From Clostridia bacterium (GTDB taxonomy: Bacteria > Bacillota > Clostridia > Christensenellales > Aristaeellaceae), in the NCBI GenBank assembly GCA_017476605.1, contig JAFUZM010000098.1, positions 1 to 35,831 of the forward strand: a stretch of 35,831 nt of DNA, written 5' to 3'. A model generated the notes under the pieces. The model saw nothing but the letters and a program-made list of their open reading frames with translations. It was not told the origin of the DNA and did no database searches. Each line of letters starts with the position of its first letter. Position 1 is the stretch's first letter. The position numbers were made by a program, and so were the translations under genes. Below, piece by piece: positions 16,648 to 26,223 of this stretch.

Positions 16648-18294
16648 ATGAAAAAGTATTCAATTGTCGTATTCTTCGTTGTGCTGATGATGCTGGCATG
16701 CGGGCTTGCGGAATCTGAGGGAAGGATTCATATTCTCTCTCCGGAGGACGGAGCGGCGTATGCGTCGGCCAGGGAAGGCCGCCTGAATCTCGTATTTTCT
16801 GTGGATCAGGTGGAAGAGGAGGAAGTGTTCGAGTATTCGATTGTCCAGGAATCTGATGACGAGGAAATCGAAATGGATGAGATTGAGGTGGATCCGGAGG
16901 ATGGAACCGGAGCCATCACCTTTGATCTTTCCATGTTTGACTCAGGGGAAAGCTATATCCTTACGGTCTCCGGCGGAGACGGAGAGGCGAGCGTGCGGTT
17001 CTCTGTAGGGATCCCGACGACAAGCGGCGAGGCTGTCAAAGAGACAGAGGAGACCGAAGATACGGAGGAGCCTGTGACGGAGGACGAAACAGAACCTGCA
17101 ATGATGCTGGTTTCCCCGGCGGAGGGGAGCTTTGTGGATCTCACTCAGGCGAGTTCCGTACCCTTCGTGTGGGTGCTTGAGGATGTGGCAAGGCGGACAA
17201 TCGAATACAACTGGAACGTCGTGTCGGAAAGCGGAGAGGAAGTTCTCTCAGGATACGGCGAGATGGCGACAGGTCGCAAGCAGTTTGAACGGGCACTGCC
17301 GGTACAGATGTTTACGGCAGGCGGCACATACACATTTACCATTGAGACGGAATATGGAAGCGAAAGCGTTTCGTTCTTTGCCGGGAATAAAACCTATGAT
17401 CAGGCATATTATGATTCCCTGCTGCAGAAAAAAGCAGAGGAGGAACAAAACCAGGTGAATGCCGCAATGGCAAATTCGCTTGGCGTACCGGCATCTTTTG
17501 TTGAAAAGGTCATTACATCAAAGGATATTTCCTACGCTGTTGCAGCAATGCTCAAAAAGGGCGAGGAGGCTGCGGAGGGAAGCCTCCGGATTGTAAGCCC
17601 CCAGGATCAGAGCATTCTGGCGTTCCATCCCTCCATGATCTTTGAACTGAAGATTCAGGCTGAACAGGATATTGAGGATCCGATTTCCGTTTCCTTCTCG
17701 GAGGTGGATTCCGGCGCGAGCCTTTATATGTTCTACTATAGTAAAGCGATTAAGGCAGGAAAGACGGTAACCATCGCTGTGCCATGCCGGTATTTTACCG
17801 GGGATTCGGATGTTCGTCTCACGATCACCGGGAAGGATGTGGTGAGCGAGACATTCCGCCTTTCTACCACAATGCCGAAGGCAAAGCAGGCGGAGAAGAC
17901 GAAAACAGAAGAACCTGCAGCGGAGCCGACAGCAAAGCCGACGCCTGAGCCTACTCCTCAGGCGACAGCTGAGCCTACTCCTGAGCCAACAGCACCCGCT
18001 GAGGAAAAAGAGGTGACAGCGGAGAAGGCGGAATCCGCGGATGTTTCATCTGAACAGAAACCGGAGGAGGGTTCCGTTCCGGTCAAGGAAATGAAAGGAC
18101 GCGTCATTGTCAGTTCCGAGGTGACGGTCAACGTTCGTGCAAAACCGGATGCAAGCAGCGAAAAGATCGGGTGGCTGAAGGCAAATACCGTTGTGGACTG
18201 CACTGGCATTGCAGAAAACGGATGGTATCGGATCGTGCTGCGGGATGGCAAAGTGGGATTTGTGTCCCCGAGAGTATCTCGGCTGGTCCGCTGA
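16648..18294 (+). CDS. Secreted protein: three beta-sandwich-like repeats, TPEP linker, C-terminal SH3b domain
   Basis: The 548-residue product begins MKKYSIVVFFVVLMMLAC, a signal peptide. LAC could be a lipobox (Cys18), or type I cleavage could follow CGLA. Three stretches of about 100 residues start alike (IHILSPEDG near 27, MMLVSPAEG near 151, LRIVSPQDQ near 312) and look like Ig/fibronectin-type beta sandwiches. A Pro/Thr/Glu linker (PEPTPQATAEPTPEPT, about 420-450) leads to an SH3b domain at about 484-548 (VTVNVRAKPDASSEKIGWL, GWYRIVL, GFVSPRV), which in bacteria often binds cell wall. The in-frame TGA at 16642 makes ATG 16648 the first possible start. Its ribosome site is poor, so coupling to the TPR gene 67 bases upstream is likely. 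Function is unknown. Confidence 0.82.
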   Translation: MKKYSIVVFFVVLMMLACGLAESEGRIHILSPEDGAAYASAREGRLNLVFSVDQVEEEEVFEYSIVQESDDEEIEMDEIEVDPEDGTGAITFDLSMFDSGESYILTVSGGDGEASVRFSVGIPTTSGEAVKETEETEDTEEPVTEDETEPAMMLVSPAEGSFVDLTQASSVPFVWVLEDVARRTIEYNWNVVSESGEEVLSGYGEMATGRKQFERALPVQMFTAGGTYTFTIETEYGSESVSFFAGNKTYDQAYYDSLLQKKAEEEQNQVNAAMANSLGVPASFVEKVITSKDISYAVAAMLKKGEEAAEGSLRIVSPQDQSILAFHPSMIFELKIQAEQDIEDPISVSFSEVDSGASLYMFYYSKAIKAGKTVTIAVPCRYFTGDSDVRLTITGKDVVSETFRLSTTMPKAKQAEKTKTEEPAAEPTAKPTPEPTPQATAEPTPEPTAPAEEKEVTAEKAESADVSSEQKPEEGSVPVKEMKGRVIVSSEVTVNVRAKPDASSEKIGWLKANTVVDCTGIAENGWYRIVLRDGKVGFVSPRVSRLVR

Positions 18295-18353
18295 TGATTG
18301 GACTGTGGACCCCCGGGAGTCATGAGAGAAATCAGAATTTGGATTTCGGTGGC

Positions 18354-18382
18354 TTGCATGGGAGTACATGAGATGGTATAAT
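18354..18382 (+). promoter_or_regulatory. Extended -10 promoter of upp
   Basis: TTGCAT (18354-18359), 17 bases, TATAAT (18377-18382), with TG at 18374-18375 forming an extended -10. The predicted leader is about 118 bases. Confidence 0.82.
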
Positions 18383-18388
18383 GTTCGG

Positions 18389-19136
<748 letters not shown>

Positions 19137-19140
19137 TTGC

Positions 19141-19169
19141 AAATACGCACCAGCTCGGTGCGTATTTTT
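19141..19169 (+). terminator. Intrinsic terminator after upp
   Basis: An 11-bp stem AAATACGCACC/GGTGCGTATTT with a 5-base loop runs into a T tract, starting 4 bases after the stop. Confidence 0.9.
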
Positions 19170-19196
19170 GAGTAATTGGTGAAAGGAAAAGAAATC

Positions 19197-20135
19197 GTGG
19201 ATCGTATTGCAGTGTTGATTCCCTGTTATAACGAGGAACGAACCATTGAAAAGGTGGTCAGCGACTTCAGGCGTGTTCTGCCGGATGCCGTCGTTTACGT
19301 CTATGACAACAATTCATCGGACCGTACGGCGGAATTAGCGACGCGTGCTGGGGCGGTTGTACGACAGGAACATCAGCAGGGGAAGGGGAATGTCATTCGC
19401 CGGATGTTTCGTGAGGTGGATGCCCAGTGCTACCTGCTTGTCGATGGGGATGACACGTATCCTGCGGAATCCGCACCGGAAATGGTCAGCTGTGTGCTTG
19501 AGGAAAAGACGGATATGGTCATCGGCGACCGTCTGTCAAGCACGTATTTTACGGAGAACAAGCGCCCGTTCCACAATGCGGGAAACACCATTGTCCGCTC
19601 TGCAATCAACCGGCTGTTCCACAGCAATATCCTGGATATCATGACGGGATATCGCGCATTTTCCTACCTGTTTGTGAAGACCTATCCGGTTCTGGTGCAC
19701 GGCTTTGAAATTGAGACGGACATGACGGTCCACGCCATTTATCGCAATATGCAGATTAAGAATGTCGTAGTCACCTACCGGGACCGCCCGGAGGGGAGCG
19801 AGTCGAAGCTCAATACCGTTCAGGATGGCATCAAGGTGCTTCTGACCATTGCGAGAATGTATAAAAACTATAAGCCGTTCTCTTTCTTTTCGGCACTTGC
19901 ATTCATTTTGATTTTCTTTTCCGTTCTGTTCATCGTCCCCGTTCTCAGGGAGTTCATCAAAACCGGTCTTGTCCCGCGTTTCCCGACCCTGATCACCTGC
20001 CTGTTTACCATGCTGGCCGGGCTCCTGCTCTTTATCTGCGGTCTGGTTCTCTCCTCCCTACAGGAGAAAGATAAACGTGATTTTGAGCATCAGCTGGTGG
20101 AAACTGAAGCCAGATTTGCAGAGAGGATGCTGTAA
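19197..20135 (+). CDS. Family 2 glycosyltransferase with two C-terminal membrane helices
   Basis: This 312-residue protein is a GT-A glycosyltransferase of the dolichyl/polyprenyl-phosphate transferase type. AVLIPCYNEERTIEKVV opens the domain. VYDNNSSDRT and the metal-binding LVDGDDTYP (near 88-96) are typical, followed by MTGYRAFSY. Two hydrophobic segments at about 227-250 and 262-290 anchor it in the membrane. GTG 19197 is chosen with AAAGGA about 9 bases upstream. A TTG at 19176 sits too close to the upp terminator. A role moving a sugar from a nucleotide donor to a lipid carrier is inferred. It may supply the GT-C enzymes at 26224 and 28023, which need lipid-linked donors. Confidence 0.88.
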   Translation: MDRIAVLIPCYNEERTIEKVVSDFRRVLPDAVVYVYDNNSSDRTAELATRAGAVVRQEHQQGKGNVIRRMFREVDAQCYLLVDGDDTYPAESAPEMVSCVLEEKTDMVIGDRLSSTYFTENKRPFHNAGNTIVRSAINRLFHSNILDIMTGYRAFSYLFVKTYPVLVHGFEIETDMTVHAIYRNMQIKNVVVTYRDRPEGSESKLNTVQDGIKVLLTIARMYKNYKPFSFFSALAFILIFFSVLFIVPVLREFIKTGLVPRFPTLITCLFTMLAGLLLFICGLVLSSLQEKDKRDFEHQLVETEARFAERML

Positions 20136-20243
20136 GTGAACCACAGGAACTGGTCGTATGCGTAGTGAAAACAGTATCTAAGAGGATGAGCACTGACCAG
20201 ACTACGACAGACCAGGAGGCTTATCACAGGAGGATGGGAATAC

Positions 20244-22097
20244 GTGAATAGTCAGGACATCAGTATGCAGATTGAGGCACTCCTTGAACAGGTCCAGAAA
20301 CCTGTTCGCTATATGGGCGGAGAACTCAACAGCGTGATAAAATCCTTTGACGATGTGAAGATTCGATACTGCTTTGGCTTTCCGGATGTGTATGAGGTCG
20401 GAATGTCCCATGTGGGATCGCGAATTTTATACGATATCATCAACAAACGAGAGGATGCACTTTGCGAACGGGTCTTTATGCCATGGGTGGACATGGCGGA
20501 CCTGATGCGCGAAAAGGGCATTCCGCTCTTTTCTCTCGAAAGCCGGATGCCGGTGCGCAGCTTTGACATGCTGGGAATTACCCTTCAGTATGAGATGAGC
20601 TATACGAATATTCTCGAAATGCTGGATCTGGCCGGCATTCCGTTGCACTCGGAGGATCGGACATGGGCGGATCCCATTGTGATCGCCGGCGGCCCCTGCG
20701 CATTCAATCCGGAGCCTCTCTATCACTTTATCGACGCGTTTTCCATCGGCGACGGGGAAATCTCGACGCTTGAAACCATAGATGTTGTGCGCCGGTGCAA
20801 GGAAAATGGAATGACCCGGGAGGAATGCCTCTTTGAGCTCAGCCAGCTGCCAGGCGTCTATGTCCCGTCTCTCTATGAGGCGACCTACAATCCAGATGGC
20901 ACCCTTGCCTCCTTTGGACCGACAAGGGAGGGTGTGCCTGCCATTGTAAGGAAAAACATGGTTCCTGACCTTGACAGCGCGGAATATCCGGAAAACGTCA
21001 TTGTTCCCTATATGGAGATCGTGCATGACCGCATCAACATTGAGGTGCTGCGGGGCTGCACCAGAGGCTGCCGTTTCTGTCAGGCAGGCATGATCTATCG
21101 TCCGGTTCGGGAGCGCTCCATGGAGCGAATCCTTGAGCTTGCGGATCGTCTGGTCCGAAATACGGGCTATGAGGAAATCACCCTGTCCTCACTTTCGACG
21201 GGCGACTACAGCTGCCTGCCGCAGCTGGCGCATGAGATGATGGAGCGCTTTGAAAAAAAGCGCGTTTCGCTGTCGCTGCCCTCGCTTCGGCTTGACAGCC
21301 ATCTCAAGGAAACTCTCCTTGAAACGCAGCGTGTGCGCAAGACATCGCTGACCTATGCCATGGAAGCTGGAACGCAGCGCCTTCGGGACGTCATCAACAA
21401 GGGCATTACCGAGGAGGATCTGTTTTCCTCCCTGCAGGATGCGTTCATGAACGGATGGGCCAGTGTTAAGCTTTACTTTATGTTTGGTCTTCCGACGGAG
21501 ACGGAGGAGGATCTTGACGGGATTCCGGATCTGGCCAGCCGGGTTGTCCGGGAATACTTCAAGACGCCGAAGGAGCTGCGTGCAAGAGGCCTCAGGATCA
21601 ACTGCAGCGCGTCCTGCTTTGTTCCAAAGCCCTTTACTCCCTTCCAGTGGGAGGCACAGGATACGATTGAGCAGTTTAACAGGAAGCAGGAGTATCTGTG
21701 CCATAAGATGCATATCAAGGGTGTTGAGTTTAACTGGCATACGCCGCAGGTTTCCTTCCTTGAGGCGGTGTTTGCACGCGGAGACCGGCATGTGGCGGAT
21801 GTGCTTGAAACCGCATGGCGCTATGGCTGCCGCTTTGACGGCTGGTCGGATCAGTTTAAGTTCGACAGCTGGATGCAGGCCTTTGAGGACTGCCATGTGG
21901 ATCCGGCGTTTTTTGCAAATCGCAAGCGTGAAAAGGGAGAACTGTTTCCCTGGTCCTTCATTGATGCCGGCGTGACGGAGGGGTATCTCTGGCGCGAGCA
22001 TGAGAAGGCGATGCGGGCGGAGATTACGCCGGACTGCCGGAAAGGCTGCCAGGGCTGCGGACTCAAACGTTTTGAAGGAGCGTGCGTGGAACGATGA
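20244..22097 (+). CDS. TIGR03960-family radical SAM protein
   Basis: This 617-residue protein has an N-terminal B12-binding-like region and a radical SAM core with CTRGCRFCQAG (Cys272, 276, 279). It ends in a cysteine cluster (CRKGCQGCGL and a last Cys). This is the YgiQ-related TIGR03960 family, whose reaction is unknown. In Clostridia it is regularly followed by the TIGR03936/DUF2344 gene and RNase E/G, exactly as here, suggesting an RNA-linked role (inference). GTG 20244 has AGGAGG 9 bases upstream. The stop overlaps the next start (ATGA), so translation is coupled. Confidence 0.9.
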   Translation: MNSQDISMQIEALLEQVQKPVRYMGGELNSVIKSFDDVKIRYCFGFPDVYEVGMSHVGSRILYDIINKREDALCERVFMPWVDMADLMREKGIPLFSLESRMPVRSFDMLGITLQYEMSYTNILEMLDLAGIPLHSEDRTWADPIVIAGGPCAFNPEPLYHFIDAFSIGDGEISTLETIDVVRRCKENGMTREECLFELSQLPGVYVPSLYEATYNPDGTLASFGPTREGVPAIVRKNMVPDLDSAEYPENVIVPYMEIVHDRINIEVLRGCTRGCRFCQAGMIYRPVRERSMERILELADRLVRNTGYEEITLSSLSTGDYSCLPQLAHEMMERFEKKRVSLSLPSLRLDSHLKETLLETQRVRKTSLTYAMEAGTQRLRDVINKGITEEDLFSSLQDAFMNGWASVKLYFMFGLPTETEEDLDGIPDLASRVVREYFKTPKELRARGLRINCSASCFVPKPFTPFQWEAQDTIEQFNRKQEYLCHKMHIKGVEFNWHTPQVSFLEAVFARGDRHVADVLETAWRYGCRFDGWSDQFKFDSWMQAFEDCHVDPAFFANRKREKGELFPWSFIDAGVTEGYLWREHEKAMRAEITPDCRKGCQGCGLKRFEGACVER

Positions 22098-22783
22098 GAA
22101 TGCTGGTGGAATTTGAGAAAACGGAGCGGATCCGCCATCTCGGATTGCTGGATATGCAAAGAACCGTTCAGCGTGCACTGAGACGCAGTGATCTTCCGAT
22201 TGCCTATTCAAACGGATTCAATCCGCATATCCTGATGTCCTTTGCCTCAGCTCTCTCAAGTGGCATTCCCGGAGATGCGGAAATCCTTGATGTGACACTG
22301 GACGGTGAGGTGACGGAGGAGGAAGCGCTGGCAGCGCTGAGAGGTGCAATGCCTGAGATGATGCCGGTGCGCCGGATTCGCTTTGTGGATAAGTCCTTTA
22401 AGAAGATGGGGGCTCTCCTTGAGATGGCCGGATACCATTTTGCCCTCACTGGTGACGCCGAACAGATCATCGCGGCCATTCCGGCGTATCTTGCCAGGGG
22501 CGAGATCATGGCCGTTCGAAAGAGCAAAAGCGGCGAAAAGCTTACGGATATCCGACCGATGATTCATTCGCTCACAGGAAGCGGAGAGGAGATGGATGCG
22601 GTGGTTTCCTTTACAGAGAGTGCAACCCTTAAGCCGACACTGCTTCTCAGCTCACTTTGTGAGTTTGCCGGGGTGGAGGTTCCCTTTACCATGATCCGGA
22701 GAACCGGACTTTTCGGAATCGAAAACGGGCGGCCGACGCCGTTATTTGAAATTGGCTATGAACAGAACCGTTCTTGTAGATGA
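22094..22783 (+). CDS. TIGR03936 / DUF2344 radical-SAM-linked protein
   Basis: The 229-residue protein starts MRMLVEFEKTERIRHLGLLDM and contains NGFNPHILMSFASALSSGI, both typical of DUF2344. In some bacteria this domain is fused to the TIGR03960 radical SAM protein, so the two probably work together. The ATG at 22094 overlaps the previous stop. A GTG at 22082 in frame is too close to the GAAGGAG ribosome site. The 3' end overlaps the RNase gene by 26 bases. The biochemical function is not known. Confidence 0.88.
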   Translation: MRMLVEFEKTERIRHLGLLDMQRTVQRALRRSDLPIAYSNGFNPHILMSFASALSSGIPGDAEILDVTLDGEVTEEEALAALRGAMPEMMPVRRIRFVDKSFKKMGALLEMAGYHFALTGDAEQIIAAIPAYLARGEIMAVRKSKSGEKLTDIRPMIHSLTGSGEEMDAVVSFTESATLKPTLLLSSLCEFAGVEVPFTMIRRTGLFGIENGRPTPLFEIGYEQNRSCR

Positions 22784-24101
22784 TTCGTCTCTTGAGACCC
22801 GCATTGCAATGCTTGAGGACCAGAGACTCGCGGAGCTTCGTGTGATCGACAGGGATGCGCTTATCCCGGGTGCAGTTTATCGCGGCCGAGTTGAGCGGGT
22901 CGACAGGTCATTGAATGCGGCATTTGTGGATATTGGCGAGCATCTGCCGGGCTTTTTGCCGGATGCCGGTCAAGTACATCAGGGGGATGCCCTCCTTGTT
23001 CAGCTGGATGCCGTGCCGGTGACACGGACCAAGGGTGTCAGACTGACACGAAAGATTCTTTTAAACAGCCCGTCCCTTGTGCTTCTTCCGGGACAGAGCG
23101 GAATTCGCCTGTCAAAGAAGATCAAAAAGCAGCGGGAAGCTGCGGTCAGGCGGACGGGTGAGGCAATTTGTCCGGAGGGATGCGGACTCATCATGCGCTC
23201 TCTCTGGCAAAATGGGGATGTTCCTGGGGCCGGGGAGGAGGCAGGCACACTGTTTGCCACATGGCAAAACATTGAGACTGCCTTTTTAAAAAGCAGTACG
23301 CCGGGACTGGTATATGCCGAGCCACGTCTGGTTCGGCACTTCTGTGAACCGTATCTGAGCGTTCCGAATACAATGGTGTATGTCAACTCCAGGGAAAGCT
23401 TTGATCAGCTATCCGGGCTGCAAAATGTGACCCTCTTTGAGGAACAGAGTTCCCTTCTTTTTGATGTCTATCAGGTGGAAAAGCAGATCGACCGCGCGCT
23501 TCAGAACAGAATCTGGCTGAAGTCTGGCGGGTACCTGACGGTGGATTACTGCGAGGCATTCACTATCTACGACGTGAATTCCGGGAAGGATGACCGGAAA
23601 AAAGCGCCGGAGGAGAAGGCGTATCTCATTGACTGCGAGGCCATTGAGGCCATCCTGAACCACATTCGTCTTTGCAATATCGGCGGCATCATCCTGGCGG
23701 ACCTGATTGATCTCCCGGATGGAGCCCGGCAGGAAGAACTGCTGCATCTTGCACGGACGAAGGCCGGACAGGACACACAGAAAGTAAGTGTTGAGGGCAT
23801 CACATCGCTTGGCATTTTGCAGCTGACAAGAAAGCGGACGGGTCTGCCGCTGAGGGAGATCTATTATGAGCCCTGTCACTGTTGTGAATCCGGCATGCAG
23901 GTTCGCGCCTTTGTCCTGCGGGATAAGATTCGGCGGGAGATTGAAAGGCGGATTTTGTCCGGCAGCCATAGCGGATATGAGATCACCTGTCACCGGGATG
24001 TGCAGGCGGAGATAAAAATGGACCCCTTCTTTGAGACGATCGAGTTTCGGCTTAAGGATACTGGGGGCAGACGAAACGAGTACAGCGTAAAAGCGATTTA
24101 A
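22758..24101 (+). CDS. rng: Ribonuclease E/G family protein
   Basis: This 447-residue endoribonuclease of the RNase G size class has an S1 domain near the N-terminus (VYRGRVERVDRSLNAAFVDIG, about 36-56). Two catalytic metal-binding Asp segments are kept: TIYDVNSGKDD, and GGIILADLIDL. A zinc-link cysteine pair is seen in EPCHCCESG. RNase E/G cuts single-stranded AU-rich RNA and matures rRNA in other bacteria. It lacks the long degradosome-binding tail of RNase E. Start ATG 22758 lies inside the end of the DUF2344 gene. In many Clostridia rplU and rpmA follow this gene, but here miaB does. RNase G versus E naming is by size only. Confidence 0.92.
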   Translation: MNRTVLVDDSSLETRIAMLEDQRLAELRVIDRDALIPGAVYRGRVERVDRSLNAAFVDIGEHLPGFLPDAGQVHQGDALLVQLDAVPVTRTKGVRLTRKILLNSPSLVLLPGQSGIRLSKKIKKQREAAVRRTGEAICPEGCGLIMRSLWQNGDVPGAGEEAGTLFATWQNIETAFLKSSTPGLVYAEPRLVRHFCEPYLSVPNTMVYVNSRESFDQLSGLQNVTLFEEQSSLLFDVYQVEKQIDRALQNRIWLKSGGYLTVDYCEAFTIYDVNSGKDDRKKAPEEKAYLIDCEAIEAILNHIRLCNIGGIILADLIDLPDGARQEELLHLARTKAGQDTQKVSVEGITSLGILQLTRKRTGLPLREIYYEPCHCCESGMQVRAFVLRDKIRREIERRILSGSHSGYEITCHRDVQAEIKMDPFFETIEFRLKDTGGRRNEYSVKAI

Positions 24102-24139
24102 ATGTGAACCGGGGTTTCCGGCACGAGAGGATAAGAAGG

Positions 24140-25558
24140 ATGAGAAAAGTAACATCGGAAATCCCCGAGGAGATTATTGAGCTCGAGCGGCAGGCCATGC
24201 GGCGCGTCTATGAGATGGAGGAAAAACCCGCAAGCTACTGCGTTGTCACCTATGGATGTCAGATGAACGTGCATGACAGCGAGAAGCTTGAGGGCATGCT
24301 GAAAGAGATGGGCGCAGCCCCGGCGGAAGACCGTGAGCATGCGGATTTTGTCATTTTCAATACCTGCTGTGTGCGAGACAATGCAGAGCGCCGGGCGCTT
24401 GGAAATGTGACGTGGCTCAAGGAGCTCAAGAAGACCCGGCCAAATCTCAAGGTGGCGGTTTGCGGCTGCATGGTGCAGGAGCCGGGAATGGTGGAGCGGA
24501 TTTTAAAGCAGTATCCGTTCATCGACATGGCGTTCGGGACGCATAATCTCTTTCACTTCCCGACGCTCTATGAGCAGATGATCCTGGAAAAGCGCCGGAT
24601 TATTGAGGTCGTTCCGGATTCGGATGAAAACATCCCCGAGGGTCTGCCGGTTTATCGGAGCAGCCCATATCAGGCATACCTGACCATCATGTACGGTTGC
24701 AACAATTTCTGTTCCTACTGCATCGTGCCCTATGTACGTGGTCGGGAGCGCTCAAGGGATCCGAAACGGATTTATGATGAGGCAAAGATGCTGATGGACC
24801 AGGGCGTGCAGGAAATCACACTTCTGGGACAGAATGTCAATTCCTATGGCCTTGACCGGGAGGATGGGGTGCGTTTTCCGGAATTGCTTGAGTCGATTGA
24901 TCGGCTGGGGGTGCCCAGAATCCGGTTCATGACCTCACATCCAAAAGACCTTTCCGTGGACCTCATGGACGTGATTGCCGGCGGCAGTCATATCGCACCG
25001 GCCTTTCATCTTCCGGTCCAGCACGGAAATGACCGGATACTGAAATCCATGAACCGTCGGTATACGCGGGACAGCTATCTTGAAAAGGTGGACATGCTGC
25101 GTGCGCGCATTCCGGATATCAGTCTCACGACAGACCTCATTGTCGCCTATCCCGGGGAAACCGAAGCGGAATTTGAGGACACCTGTTCTCTGGTTGAGCG
25201 TGTTCGCTACGACAGTGCCTTTACGTTCATTTATTCGCCCCGAACGGGAACTCCGGCGGCCAATATGTCTGGTCGCATAGAGGAGGAGGAAGCATCCCGG
25301 CGGATTCAGAAGCTGATTGCCATTCAAAAGAAGATTACAGGCGAGAACTTTGCAAAGTATATCGGTGGGACGCACCATGTGCTGGTTGAGGCCCCTTCCA
25401 AACGCAACAAGGATCAGATGTCCGGAAAGGATGAATACAATATCACCGTCAATTTTGATGGACCCACATCCCTGATTGGCAAAATCGTTCCTGTTACAAT
25501 CACGGAGGCAAAAGAGACCACGCTTAAGGGAGTGCTTGCAAGTGAAAAAGCGGTATGA
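24140..25558 (+). CDS. miaB: tRNA-2-methylthio-N6-isopentenyladenosine37 synthase MiaB
   Basis: This 472-residue radical SAM enzyme methylthiolates i6A at tRNA position 37. The auxiliary cluster cysteines are Cys40 (YGCQMNVHDSE), Cys76 (NTCCVRD) and Cys110 (CGCMVQE). The radical SAM motif CNNFCSYC is at 187-194, followed by IVPYVRGRERSR. A TRAM domain ends the protein (KDEYNITVNFDG). The YGCQMN opening marks MiaB rather than MtaB. ATG 24140 has GAGAGGAT 7-8 bases upstream. miaA, which makes its i6A substrate, lies at the window end, so both steps are encoded here. It overlaps the next gene by 17 bases. Confidence 0.97.
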   Translation: MRKVTSEIPEEIIELERQAMRRVYEMEEKPASYCVVTYGCQMNVHDSEKLEGMLKEMGAAPAEDREHADFVIFNTCCVRDNAERRALGNVTWLKELKKTRPNLKVAVCGCMVQEPGMVERILKQYPFIDMAFGTHNLFHFPTLYEQMILEKRRIIEVVPDSDENIPEGLPVYRSSPYQAYLTIMYGCNNFCSYCIVPYVRGRERSRDPKRIYDEAKMLMDQGVQEITLLGQNVNSYGLDREDGVRFPELLESIDRLGVPRIRFMTSHPKDLSVDLMDVIAGGSHIAPAFHLPVQHGNDRILKSMNRRYTRDSYLEKVDMLRARIPDISLTTDLIVAYPGETEAEFEDTCSLVERVRYDSAFTFIYSPRTGTPAANMSGRIEEEEASRRIQKLIAIQKKITGENFAKYIGGTHHVLVEAPSKRNKDQMSGKDEYNITVNFDGPTSLIGKIVPVTITEAKETTLKGVLASEKAV

Positions 25559-26024
25559 AGAGTTGCTTGCCAAGAAGAAACGGACCGAGGATGAGTGGCT
25601 TGAATTTATGGTCTATCTCGTTGCAACTCCGTTATGGCTGGCACTTGATGGAAAAGGAAATGTGCTCGTTGAGGATGGTTCGATCTTTGCCTTTACAGAA
25701 AAGAATTTGTGCATTGACTATCTTGAGTCTCTTCCTAAAGAAGAGGTGGACCCTCCGAATAATGAGTATCAGCTGAGAATCCGGAAGAGAACCCGGATGA
25801 TTTCCTATGAGGAGTATTTCCAGCTTTCAAAGGATATGAACGTACACGGGTATATTGATTTTGATTACACAAAACAGTGCCTTGTTGTTCGACCTGAGCT
25901 CGAGATAGTTGATGTCGTCCGTGTGAAGAATAAGATGAAATTGAGGTATATCCCTATAATCATTGGACAGATGATCAGAGACAGTATTCTGAGAAGGAAA
26001 ATGGAAAAACAGACGGATATATGA
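25542..26024 (+). CDS. Hypothetical protein coupled to miaB
   Basis: This 160-residue protein is not recognised. A GTG start at 25542 is chosen because GGGAG lies 9 bases upstream within miaB. The protein is highly charged (KKRYEELLAKKKRTEDEW at the start; RKRTRMISYEEYFQLS in the middle) and has one moderately hydrophobic stretch (YIPIIIGQMI) near residue 142. No signal peptide or clear membrane segment is seen. The 17-base overlap with miaB indicates translational coupling, yet nothing in the sequence ties it to tRNA modification. It is the last gene before a change to membrane glycosyltransferases. Confidence 0.75.
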   Translation: MKKRYEELLAKKKRTEDEWLEFMVYLVATPLWLALDGKGNVLVEDGSIFAFTEKNLCIDYLESLPKEEVDPPNNEYQLRIRKRTRMISYEEYFQLSKDMNVHGYIDFDYTKQCLVVRPELEIVDVVRVKNKMKLRYIPIIIGQMIRDSILRRKMEKQTDI

Positions 26025-26068
26025 CTGCTCATTGTCTATAGGGGACAGCTTTATCCAATGGCTGTGTG

Positions 26069-26149
26069 TTTGTCAAGAAGCAGGTAGTTGACAAATAGGC
26101 GAATCCCAATATGCCTGCAGAGGAGTTGGCCTGTTTGCGGAGCAAACAG
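26069..26149. repeat. Inverted repeats upstream of the GT-C genes
   Basis: TTTGTCAA (26069-26076) pairs with TTGACAAA (26088-26095) around 11 bases. CTGTTTGC (26131-26138) pairs with GCAAACAG (26142-26149) around GGA. Neither has a long U tract. TTTGTCA occurs again right after the second hairpin. They may be weak terminators or regulator-binding sites in the 199-base gap. Confidence 0.4.
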
Positions 26150-26223
26150 TTTGTCAGGTGACGATCACTGGCAAAATCCACTACGCCGAAAGACCAAGTT
26201 GCTCGTAAGAGGAGGTTTCCACC

